Shown here: positions 54,430 to 64,000 of the stretch, piece after piece
Layout: the number at the start of each line of letters is the position of its first letter
Position numbering within the stretch: the stretch's first letter is position 1
Source of the DNA: Pratylenchus scribneri
Taxonomy: Eukaryota > Nematoda > Chromadorea > Rhabditida > Pratylenchidae
Direction: 5' to 3'
Length of the DNA: 64,000 nt
Assembly (NCBI GenBank): GCA_030063045.1
Contig: JAQSEB010000045.1
Location: 1 to 64,000 of the forward strand
The notes under the pieces: generated by a model
Database searches by the model: none
Seen by the model: only the letters and a program-made list of their open reading frames with translations
Told to the model about the DNA's origin: nothing
Made by a program: the position numbers and the translations under genes

Positions 54430-54746
54430 GTGGGGTTCGGGGAGCAAGGATGGGGCTCCACGGCGGATGGTCAAGTGCATTTCTTCTGCGGGCCTAAAAG
54501 ATCCGTCGACCTTGGCAGGGTCGACACAATATTAGATTATCCAGCCGCAGGCAAAGAACTGCTTTCGAGCGAGCAGAGAAAACAAGCAAAACAAAAATAA
54601 AGGCCTATGGAGGTGAAGCAGAAATGCTTATGGAGGGCGTGGGGCCAAAAATACACGCAAGGAGGATGAAGGCAAATGCCATGGCCCAAAGCAGATTGCA
54701 ATGTCTCTTGATCAAATGAAGCCACTGAATCCCCCAAAATTTTTTT
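54430..54746 (+). ncRNA. Probable Pol III-type structured RNA, copy 2
   Basis: Plus-strand counterpart of the RNA at 28002-28350. GGGGUUCGG (54432-54440) and CUGAAUCCC (54725-54733) close the molecule; compared with copy 1, an A-U pair became G-U and a G-C pair became G-U, so pairing is kept. GGUCAAG pairs with CUUGAUC near the ends. A hairpin GUCGACCU-UGGCA-GGGUCGAC keeps the loop while stem bases change. The internal blocks GGAGGATGAAGGCAAATGCC and ATGAAGCCACTGAA are shared. Ends in a T run (54740-54746). The middle third is poorly conserved. A short ORF over it (54331-54600) is not protein-like. Confidence 0.55.
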
Positions 54747-55071
54747 GAAAATTAATCAAAAAAAATTTTTTTCTTTTTTTTTTAAAAAAAATTATTTCAA
54801 TTTTTTACGAATAAAATAATACATTTGGTTAATCGTGGAAGATGAAAGAGTTAAAAAAAGCAATAAAAATCCAAAAATAATATCGAATAAAAAAGTAATC
54901 AAATATATTTAGTAATTATTCTAATTGAAATTAAAATCTCTTCATCCGTAAATAATTTATGGAAAATATTTTCTTGGATTAAATATTAAATTAACATTTT
55001 TAAAATATATTTATATTATAAAATATTTATTATCTCTTTATGAATGAATATAATTTAATTAATTAGCATCT
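54747..55071. other. Intergenic, nothing recognised
   Basis: AT-rich, including T and A runs after the ncRNA terminator. Confidence 0.4.
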
Positions 55072-57695
55072 TCAATGTTCTTGTTCCGAGTTATTTCGAT
55101 TCCGCACGACAATAAGCCAATTTTTGTTTATGTAAATTTGAAGTGTTTCATTTGTCTTCTCATTTGTCCACTTTGTTGGGTTGAAAGTTTCTTCCCATTC
55201 CCGTTCCACATCCCTATCATGGTCGTAACAAAATGAAACTTCGACACAAATCTCATGGCAAACAAAACCGCACCCTTTTTTAATTCCTTTAAAAGGTGAA
55301 ATTTTTTGAGCTTTTAACAAACTTTTTTAATCCAGTTTCGTTCAATTCCCTTAGATCTTGTTCATCAATGGGCCTCACTGTTGTTTTGATGAACTTCAAT
55401 GTTGTGATATTGGCATGAACAAATTTTTGCATTAAAAGTGGAAGTGCCTCATCCAATGTCATTTTTATATTCTGTTTAGATAATATATATAATAATGCTT
55501 AGGATATTAAATTCAAACCCGAGGCGTCCAAACAATCTGTTTGAATTTTAAACCATTATAGTTCTGACGAAGCCTCTGAAAATTATAAAATAACCAAAAA
55601 TTTATTATATAATTTTGTTGGAGAAAATTTTGTTTATTTTTATATTTTTAATCATCACTTTTTATCATTTCTATTTGTTCACCATTTATATGTTACAATT
55701 AATATTGAAAATTAGCTAATTCCGGAATCGGAATTAGCCAGGCAATTTGTGCTAGCTAATTTTGGAAATTTCGGTTTCTATTCGTCGCACATACTCGAAA
55801 ATAGGCTCATTCGTTGCGGCATAGTCGATTTACTATGCGAAATTTCAATTTTGGATCTTTCCCTTAAAAACCTAGCCTGTAACCCCACCCGAACCCTAGC
55901 CAAAGCCCCTAAACCGGTCTGAAATTAAAATTTCGCATAGTAAATCGACCATCGAATGAGCCTAATCTCGTGTCTGTAAGATGCCTAGAAGCCGAAATTT
56001 CCAAAATTAGCTAACCCAATTGCCTAGCTAATTCCGGAATTAGCCAATTTCCAATAGTATCTGTCACATATATAAAAGTTTTAAATTGTTCTTAAATATG
56101 TCAATCATCTTAATTCAATTTCAGGACGTGTGCACTGTGCAGTTTTTTGCTGAAAGATCGCTTTTTGGTTATTTTTTATTGCTTGTTCTCAAACCTCATA
56201 AACCTTGGACCATCGATAGAACTAGTCAAGAGCATCGATTAGCTTTTAGTTAATTGGCGTTTAAATTAAAACAAAAAGATGAACCATAGATCAAAATACG
56301 GTTTAGAGAACTTTATACTACTTTGTATTTTGACCAAATTGCGAAAAAAATAAATCAACCAGTGCATTTTGATTATCAAATGTTATAATGGTTGGCCGAC
56401 ACTTGCGGCGATGAAATGGTCTAGTGCCTGGTGGTTAAGTTGCTGTGGCATTGTTTAAAATATTTCATTAGGCATAAAATTACCTACAAAATGATATAAA
56501 AAACTTTAGCTAATCTTGAGTACTCATCGAGTTATGGCCAAAAAACCGCCAGAAACACAATTTTGCTTAAACTAATGATTTTTAGTCCATAACTAGGTGA
56601 ATATCCAACTATGGCCAGAGCTTTTTATACCGTTTTGAAGCTAATTTTATGCCTAATAAAATATTCTAAACAATGTCACAGCAGCTTAACCACCATTGGC
56701 ACTAGACCATTTCGTGCACAGTGTCGGGTCCGCAAGTGTCGTAATACGTATATAAGATTTATATTTTAATGAAATATCAATTATTCGGCACTTGTATAGT
56801 TTATATCCAATTTTTTGTTGAGAGAGGGAAAATTGAATGGTCCACCTTTATGTCATCCGGTATATGGTTAGGGTAATTAGGGATTACCGTTACCGTAGAT
56901 GATATCCTATCACTAAATGTGGGGACATTTCGATCTCATCAATCTCAACGATTTTGAAGAGCCATAACTAAACAGCCATTTAAATTTAATCAATTTAAAA
57001 ATCATTTAAAGTGCATTTAATAGCCCTAAAAGTATTGGTTATGCAATGATATATAGATCACTCAAAATTTTAATGTTTTCATATATATATATATATATTA
57101 TATAAATAAAGACGATTTTTCCAAGTTTCTGGCCACAACATGGCCAATACTTTAAATTTTTGTATAATAAACATACCAATGTATAGCCAATACTTAGGGC
57201 TATTTAATGCATTTAGCATCATTTAAATTAGTTTTATGGTTAACTATGGTTTGTCAAAATCGCTGAGAACGATATGGCGAGACCGAAATGGCCCCAACCG
57301 CCCTGATTAATCTTTAAAGACCCTAAATTTAAACTGGATGACCCACAGAGATGGGAAAACCATCACATTTGCCCAGTTGACCCAAAAATAAGATGCAAAC
57401 CATACAAGTAACAGTTATCCATAAAAACTGATCTTTCGGCAAAAAACTCTTTTCTCTGTCATTCCAAAATAGTTCCAACTCTTTTAAATAAGGTTATATG
57501 AGAAACCTCCTTCTTTTGAAGTAAAATATCAACATTGCCATCGTCATCAATACAAATACTATCAAATATTAAAAATGGTTTTGTGTGGCGTTGAATTAAC
57601 ATCGAAAAATAGTGCGTTGTCAATTCCAGAGTGCACAATTCCGATCTGGACAAAAAATTAAACGCTTCTACGAGGATTTCAGCAGCTAACGCCAT
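55072..57695 (-). CDS. F-box protein (nematode type)
   Basis: Minus-strand exons: 57695-57480 (72 codons, phase 0), 55575-55519, 55471 to about 55326, and about 55320-55072. The N terminus MALAAEILVEAFNFLSRSEL followed by CTLELTTHYFSMLI is an F-box helix set. The middle has QNYNGLKFKQIVW; the C terminus has EWEETFNPTKWTNEKTNETL, a block I associate with nematode F-box proteins. An SCF ubiquitin-ligase substrate adaptor is the likely role. The junction between the last two exons does not splice in frame as I read it, so the gene may carry a frameshift or an unrecognised intron border. The first intron (about 1.9 kb) holds two or three MITEs. Confidence 0.6.
55706..56057. repeat. Palindromic MITE with GGAATTAGC-type ends
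   Basis: The left arm (GGAATTAGCCAGGCAATT, AGCTAATTTTGGAAATTTCG) is mirrored on the right arm. Inner parts ATTTACTATGCGAAATTTCA are also inverted. Same family as the relic at 50820-51180. It lies in F-box gene intron 1. Confidence 0.75.
56390..56745. repeat. Palindromic MITE with CGACACTTGCGG ends
   Basis: Ends CGACACTTGCGG inverted, subterminal GAAATGGTCTAGTGCC and GGTTAAG(T/C)TGCTGTG(G/A)CATTG mirrored on both arms, and CATAACTAGGTGAAT/ATCGAGTTATGG in the centre. Non-coding, in F-box gene intron 1. Confidence 0.75.
56920..57300. repeat. MITE with GGGGCCATTTCGGTCTC ends
   Basis: The left (GGGGACATTTCGATCTCATC) and right (complement of GGGGCCATTTCGGTCTCGCC) ends are inverted, with mirrored GCATTAAATAGCCCTAA near the centre and a short (AT)n run at about 57085-57106. 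Confidence 0.65.
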
Positions 57696-58953
57696 TCGGA
57701 ATTATAATTGATCAATAAGTATCTAGATTAGACTAACGAATATTACATAAAAATTATTCAAAAATTTTCTCAAAATTATTTATGTAATTTTTAATTGTAT
57801 ATGACTTTATTGGAGTGTTTTCTAATGGTACATTATGCCATGAAAAATATATATAAATTTATCTCTTTAAAACGAATTTTTTCACATATTCTACGGTTAT
57901 CTATTATTTTTAATTCTTTGGAATTTACTTGATGAATTTGTCTAATTAAAAATATTCAAAAAATTACTGTGTATTTAAGGAAGGCCTATTTGAAAAAATT
58001 TATGGCTTCTTAATTAACTCTGGAAATTTTGTACCATTGCCCGGGAATCTAATTAATATTTATTTCAATATCGAGATCTATCAGAAATTATTACAAAAGA
58101 ATAAAATAGAATAAAATTCTTTAATTTTAATAAATTCATCAAAAATTTGCGCTAACTCAATTACGAATTTCAATTTAGTGACTTTGACCTTAATTCATTC
58201 ATATCATAAATTTACCTTTTACTTTTTGGGAAAGTTTAAAACCAGCAATTTTGTGAATGTTTTTAATTTTCACGGCAAAATGACAAAAAATTATATCATT
58301 TTTTTACACTACCTTCAATTAATATTAAAATCAAAATAAATAATAATATTAATTTTTCTCTAATTTTTATTTGGTGATTCATCCTTATATATTCATTCAT
58401 TTATTTATTCATTATAAATCATCGAAATTTTAATCAAATAAATTCAATTTATATTTATTATATGTAAAAAATATTTTTATCCTCATTTTTTAAATAAAAA
58501 TAAAATTAAAAATTTTTAGCAAAAATGATCGGGAATACAAATACACATTCCCCGCTATTTTGTGACCATTTTATCGTACTGTCCATTTTTCCTAACTGAC
58601 CAGCTTTTCCAACTGACGGTTTTCCGGGAACCAAACTAGTTTTAATATTATTAAAAATTTAGGTGATGATGCCCGGCGATCATCAGTTCGTTAATTGTCA
58701 TCAAGATAAACACATGGATGTGCATAGATCCGTGAGTCGAGAAATGAAGTGAAATTATTGTTTGCCAGATGAAGTTCACCCGATATCCGCCAAATCCCAT
58801 CTAACATTGAATGGCATTTTTCACATTATGGTGGACAAGAAGAAGCAAAAGTGAGGAGGACGATGATTAGAAATTAGAATTTGGAATGGAAATTGATGAG
58901 AAAAAATAAATGGATTGGAAAATCAGAATGTTGAATTGGAAATAGGCTATCCA
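57696..58953. other. Intergenic, nothing recognised
   Basis: AT-rich upstream region of the F-box gene. No ORF, RNA or repeat with support, apart from a GC-richer stretch at 58600-58780 without a recognisable feature. Confidence 0.35.
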
Positions 58954-58961
58954 AAAATTGT

Positions 58962-59658
58962 CAGGGGTGCCATCTCTAAAAGTCAAAACCCCGGCATTCA
59001 GTTTCAAAAACCCGGCAAAACCCCGGCAAAAATTTTCAAAACCCCGGTAAAAACCCGGCATCTTTTAAAACGTGTTAAAATGCAATTTAAAAGCTTGTAA
59101 AAATTTTCTACTTCAGATTTATATTTTTAATTGACTTTTTGAGTACATTTTTAATTGACTTTTTGAGCATGTGCCTTATGAAATAAAGATATCATAAGCT
59201 TTAAAAATCGGTCTGTCGTCAAAAAGTTTAGCCAGAAAAAGCCGCGAAGGAAGGAAAAAAATTAGCTAAAAATGGCCCTGATTGGAAGAAAAATTAGTTA
59301 AAAATGGCTGCGCACAGAAAAATTAAAACCAAAAATGGCCGCGCAGCGAAAAATTTGACCAAGAAATGGCCGCGCAGCGAAAAATTTGACCCAGAAATGG
59401 CCGCGCAGCGAAAAATTTGACCCAGAAATGGCCGCGCAGCGAAAAATTTGACCCAGAAATGGCCGCGCAGCGAAAAATTTGACCCAGAAATGGCCGCGCA
59501 GCGAAAAATTTAGCTAAAAATTTAAAAACCCGGCAAAAACACGGCAAATTATGAAAACCCCGGCAAAAACCCGGCATTCCCAAAACCCCGGCAAAACCCC
59601 GGCCAGGACATCAAAACCCCGGTAAATGCCGGGGAAACCCGGTATTATGGCAGCCCTG
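58962..59658. mobile_element. 697-bp hAT-like MITE with perfect 8-bp TSD
   Basis: Ends CAGGG(G/C)TGCCAT in inverted orientation and an exact 8-bp direct repeat AAAATTGT on both sides (58954-58961 and 59659-59666). The arms contain repeated AAAACCCCGGCAAAA words. The interior has about six copies of a 31-bp tandem unit built on AAATGGCCGCGCAGCGAAAA (59330-59515). hAT-type by ends and duplication length; no transposase. Confidence 0.9.
59330..59515. repeat. 31-bp tandem repeat inside the hAT-like MITE
   Basis: About six nearly identical units containing GGCCGCGCAGCGAAAAATTT. A minus-strand frame with repeating FSLRGHFW is a by-product. Confidence 0.85.
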
Positions 59659-59666
59659 AAAATTGT

Positions 59667-60465
59667 GCATCACAATATGAGAAAGAATATAAATTTGAAA
59701 AGCCAAAAAATTTCTGGCCTGATTTTTTTTCCTTCGACTAAATGTGAACAATTATAATTAAAAATAATTGTATTTTCAAAATCAAAACGCTTTTCTATCT
59801 CCCAATATTCTAACATCAAATAAAAAGTGAATTCAAATTTTAAAATTATAATTTTTGATTTTTCAGAGATTTTAAGAATACAGTATGATATCTTTTTTTG
59901 ACCTCTGACCTTATTTTGCATGAAATCTATGTACATAAATTTATATTATTTAATTAATTTTTTCAATGAAATAATGTTTATCATTAAATATTAAATTTAA
60001 TACAAAATGGTGAAAAAATGATGAATTTTGAAAATTCTATTTATGAAACATGATTATTAATAATTATAATTAACAAAGCATTAAAACAATGTAAAGGTAT
60101 GAAATTTTTAAAAGTATTATAACTTGATAATTCAAAATTATTTAAATTTAGAAATAGTATTGAATTATTTAAAAATGAAAAGAAGTATGTATTAATTATA
60201 ATTATTCATCATAATTAAACAGAGCTGTAAAAGAGAATATTAAATGTGGAAAGAATTTATTAAAAAATTATAATTGCATTTTTAGTAAATTAGTAATATG
60301 AAAACACAAATTAATATTGGTGATATAAATAATTGGGTTTGGGTGTAAATGTAAAATGTAAATTGATGGGTAAAATTATAATTTAAAATAATCAAAGATG
60401 CAAAAATATCAATTATGAATCTCTCTCCAATTCTCCCCTTTTCATAATTTACCATATTCACTAAA
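59667..60465. other. Intergenic, nothing recognised
   Basis: Strongly AT-rich, no feature supported. Confidence 0.4.
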
Positions 60466-63400
60466 TTACACAATAGAGTATTTTCCCCACAATATTTTTC
60501 TTTCAAAAGCGGCTTGCGAATCGGCCAACAATTGGAATATTGGAGAGCATTGAAGCGGCAGAAGAAGAGAGGCTTGATCGTTGTCCCACTCGTTGTCCAG
60601 AAGATCCAGCAACTGTCGAATTTGTATTCCAGCCTTTGTTATTTTGGCCGGATTTGTTGTATGTCCAATTATTGTTGCCATTAAGGCGGCCAATGCTGTT
60701 GCTTAAAATATTTTTTGTATAAATAAATAATATATTTATTGTTCGTATATTTAATGGAAAAAATGTTTTTTCTTTAGTTATTTTAGCATGTATAATTAGA
60801 TGCTAGACCCCTATAAAATTTTTTTGGGTACTAGGGTTATCTTTAGGCAAGGATTTTAGGATGGGACTCTTTGCCATAACGGTTTGTTGAGTTATGGCCA
60901 ATTATTGAGTAAATTTCGTTTTTGGCTATAACTCAGTTGCCAATGGGTCAATTTATAATGATGATCTTAAATTCCGATAATAGCTTTTTTGTGGACTATC
61001 GGCTATAGAATGGTATACACAATGATATCATTATAATAGAAAAAATATTGCCAGGTTATGGCCAACAAAAATTATGAAAATTCAAATTTAGGCCAAATTA
61101 GATGCTAAATAGACCAAAATTATATGATAAAGAAAAAACCACATGTATTTTTTAATTTATTTTATTCTAATTTTAAAACTTACTTATTTTGATTATTTCC
61201 GAAATTGGCATATTGATGGTGTCGATCTGAATATTGAATTTATTTTATAAAATAAAAAATATATTTGAATTTATTTTATAAAATATATCTTTTTTAATTT
61301 TATATTAAAATAAATATTATTTAATAATTCATTAATAAAATAAATTTTGTTCTTACAAGAATTTTTTGAAGCTCTTCGTCTGTTTTGACGTGAATAGGAG
61401 CTTTCGGAGAAGTCTTTCTGCAAAAGAAGAATTCATTAATATATAATTCTATTCTACATGAATCCCCAAATTCCATACCACTTCCTTTTGACTATTTATC
61501 TCGGCCTCGAACATTTCCTTGATGTTTTGGCCATTTATTGGCAAATTGAACAATTCCCCATAGATGGCTTGCACATCGAATTCGCCCAACTCCTGCTCAT
61601 TGTTAATCAGTGCGTTGTCAATTATGCGTTTTTCTTCCTTATATATTTGCAAGCATTCCTGGTTAATGAAGTCAAAATTAAATTTAGTGTCTTTAATTTC
61701 TTCTAATGGAATTTTTTGGTTATAATTATAAATTGATTCATTTAGACACAACAAATTATCAATTGTCTATTTTCAAAATAATAATTAAAATTATAGGAAA
61801 TCCGAAAAAATCTGGGTCACCCAATAAATTAAAAAAAAAAACAAATATTCTAAAATAATTTTCATCGCAGAACAAAAATCTAACATATTTTTTGATAACA
61901 AGTGATTTAAATGAAGATGAAAAGTGAAAAGTGGAAGTCCCTTCCCTAATTTGGTCGAAAATTTTCTAAATTTTTTTTGCCGAAATTACACCGAGGGCGA
62001 TATGTTAGACTTCCTTAAGATTATTATGGTGGCCTAAAACGCTGAAACTTAACCCTAAACCTATAATCTTAGCCTGAACAATGAAATTTAAAATGGCAAT
62101 AACTTTTTATTTTTGAATTTTAAGCGAAACCGATGGAAGATTTGTGATTAGCACAACGAGATGCGCCGATTGGTCTATAATTTGACCGTGAAGATTTTTC
62201 AAAAATTTTTCGCCTTCTGCTGACTCAAAAGGGGGGGGGGGGGGTGGGGGGAGACTCTCCTTCACATTTCTTCTTCACTCAAATCACGTGTTATCCAAAA
62301 TTAAATGTTAGATTCGTGTTCTGCGATGAAAATTACCTTATTAGAAAATGTGTTCTTTTAGTTTGACTCAAATTTTTTAGGATTGCTAAATTACATTGGT
62401 ATTATATTCAAAAGATTTATTTATTATTGCTCTGCTGTTCCAAAATCCAAACAAATAATTTTTCCCCACCTCCAAGCCTTCCACTTTGCGATAGTCATTT
62501 GTGACTGAAGCAATCCGTTTCTCATCATTTATTGACAGCAGCACATATTCCTCAATGGCATCATTGTACGTCATGATGGCATTGCGCTTCAGAAAAGAGG
62601 CCAGCTTGGCGGAATGTTTGCTGATGATGGCTTGCTCCGCTTTTTGCTCCTCCACTCGCTTCTCCAACAAATTCACCATCTCAACAATTGCCGCTTTTTT
62701 GTCGTCAGTGCGTTCAAGTCTGGTGGTGACTTCCGCAAGTTTGGGATCTTCGACCAGCTTTGTGCGCATATGTTGCAGGTAGCGAATGTGCATGTGTTGA
62801 AGGTAGTGACAACCGCATTCCTATAAATAAAGAAAGCAAGGATGGGGTGCGAAATTTTCAAATTTTCCATAAATTTGTGGAAATCCCACAAAATTTCACA
62901 AAATTGGATGAAATATGTAAATTGGCATATTTTGAAGGCAACGGGTCCTTTTTGTTGATTTTTGTAATTTTTTTTTTAAATTTACCACTGACTGGAAAAT
63001 TTGTGAAATAGTGTTTTATTAGCGCCAATATTTTTAGTGTCATTTCAAATCTTATTGATGACTAAATTCAAATAAAATTTATAAAAATAAAAAGCGTGCG
63101 GTTTTTTATTTCCTTCAATTTGAAATTTGGTTTGTTTAAGCCTCTAATTAGAGGCAAAAAAGAATATAATTAGAGGAAAGAAAAAACTTTCCCAATATAA
63201 AAAAAGGACCCTTTGTATTTTTATTTTGAATTTTGGTCCAATTTTGAATTTCTACACCATGCTATAAAGTAAATTTCATGCGCTAAAGCGTATTATGAGT
63301 TTTTTTGGTAAATAATTAATTATACCATAAAAATTATCGTTCAGTCATTTATTAAGTAAAATGTATTAAAAAATTTAAATAAAATCATTTTTATCTTCAT

Positions 63401-63862
63401 TTAACTTTAAATTGCAGCTGTAAATTTAGGTCCTTGCCCGTTTTCTACCAACAAATTTGAAAAAAAATTGAGATTCTTATTTTATTATTCATATTTGATT
63501 GTAAAATGGTTAAAAATAGTATTTAAGGGTTCGAATCTTATGACCAATTTTGGGGTTAATACTTAATATATAGGGCGATTTTTAGAGTGAAAATAATATG
63601 TTTGGATGTACCTTAAATTTATACATTAATTTAATTGAAAGTTTATTACTTGACAATTTTCGTGGCCACACATGGCCCAACAACCGCGCAATTCCTCACG
63701 ATTGCCCGACTCCGGCGGCACGTCGGTCAAACCACACTGTGAATGGCAAATTGTCTTGTAGAGAACTTGTTGCTGTCCATGCTCGTTAACCACCACCTCG
63801 GTATGATCATTTGAGATACAAACTGTGCGCGGATACTGCAAGCGCTCAATTTCATAGTATAT
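60466..63862 (-). CDS. 3' part of a gene with C-terminal Cys/His module, probably a large nematode P-loop GTPase-like protein
   Basis: Minus-strand exons: 63862-63650, 62820-62470, 61766-61479, about 61417-61361, possibly 61226-61191, and about 60693-60466 (stop 60466-60468). The 5' end lies beyond the right edge. The first visible exons encode CHSQCGL...GCWAMCGHENCQ, then ECGCHYLQHMHIRYL, followed by a long helical region with RLERTDDKKAAIVEMVNLLE. The Cys/His string followed by HMHI and a helix is, from memory, the C-terminal module of nematode, rotifer and fungal proteins that begin with an AIG1/septin-like P-loop GTPase domain. The N-terminal GTPase part is not in view, so the family call is tentative. 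The intron at 61767-62469 has a poly-G run. Confidence 0.55.
62231..62252. repeat. Poly-G tract
   Basis: A run of about 13 G, then T, then 6 G within an intron. Unusual in such AT-rich DNA; potential G-quadruplex on the plus strand. Confidence 0.8.
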
Positions 63863-64000
63863 CTAAAAAGTTGAGAAAATAAATGAAATTCATTATTTAG
63901 AGGATTAATGAGTGTTAAATTTTAATTTAAAGTTTCATTTTTAAATTTTAATAAAATTTAATTTCTTTTATATCTAAAATCTAATGGAAAGAATGTAAAA
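63863..64000. other. Right edge, intron of the gene running off the window
   Basis: AT-rich intronic sequence upstream (minus strand) of the exon 63862-63650; the preceding exon is outside the window. Confidence 0.4.

Noticed and set aside
59323..59583. 86-codon minus-strand frame with repeating SLRGHFW
   Set aside because: By-product of the 31-bp tandem repeat inside the MITE.

Overview
The window is AT-rich eukaryotic DNA with small exons, short GT-AG introns and many short inverted-repeat transposons. The gene content points to a nematode: a transthyretin-like secreted protein, two serpentine 7TM chemoreceptors, F-box and SPRY-type genes, divergent multi-domain galectins, and a C-terminal zinc-binding module like that of large nematode/rotifer P-loop proteins. 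A tylenchine (possibly plant-parasitic) nematode is my inference; the species cannot be fixed from the sequence. No telomere and no spliced-leader RNA was recognised.

Layout. 0-10 kb: a small CxxC-2TM-CxxC protein gene, a five-exon srg-like receptor with transposons in two introns, a secreted Cys/His-repeat gene split by a hAT-like MITE with a perfect 8-bp duplication, and an inverted paralogue of the first gene at 9.1-9.4 kb. 11-20 kb: a SPRY gene with one in-frame stop, tRNA-Glu, a transthyretin-like gene, and a C2H2 zinc-finger locus whose 3' cassette is tandemly duplicated. 20-28 kb: a second 7TM receptor whose first intron holds a 1.8-kb fold-back element with another element nested inside, then a related fold-back with GTCGAC-rich arms. 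28.0-28.4 kb and 54.3-54.75 kb: two diverged copies of a probable RNA polymerase III-type structured RNA.

30-52 kb is a galectin-repeat cluster. An intact 15-exon gene (777 aa, minus strand) is divergent, 736 bp start to start, from a damaged partner on the plus strand (35.9-47.9 kb). A 7,967-bp LTR retrotransposon with identical-looking 266-bp LTRs sits inside a minisatellite in one intron of that partner. A third, more distant paralogue lies at 48.7-51.8 kb. The retrotransposon encodes Gag, an envelope-like segment, protease, reverse transcriptase and RNase H in one 1854-codon frame, lacks the integrase catalytic core, and has an extra 3' ORF with an Arg/Ser-rich tail. 55-64 kb carries an F-box gene, several MITEs (one a second hAT-like element with an exact 8-bp duplication), and the 3' part of a gene running off the right edge.

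The genes do not form one pathway. The recurring themes are secreted or receptor genes, local duplication, and transposons of several families landing in introns and, once, in an exon. Gene models were spliced by hand from visible splice sites and phase agreement, so exon borders are the least certain part.
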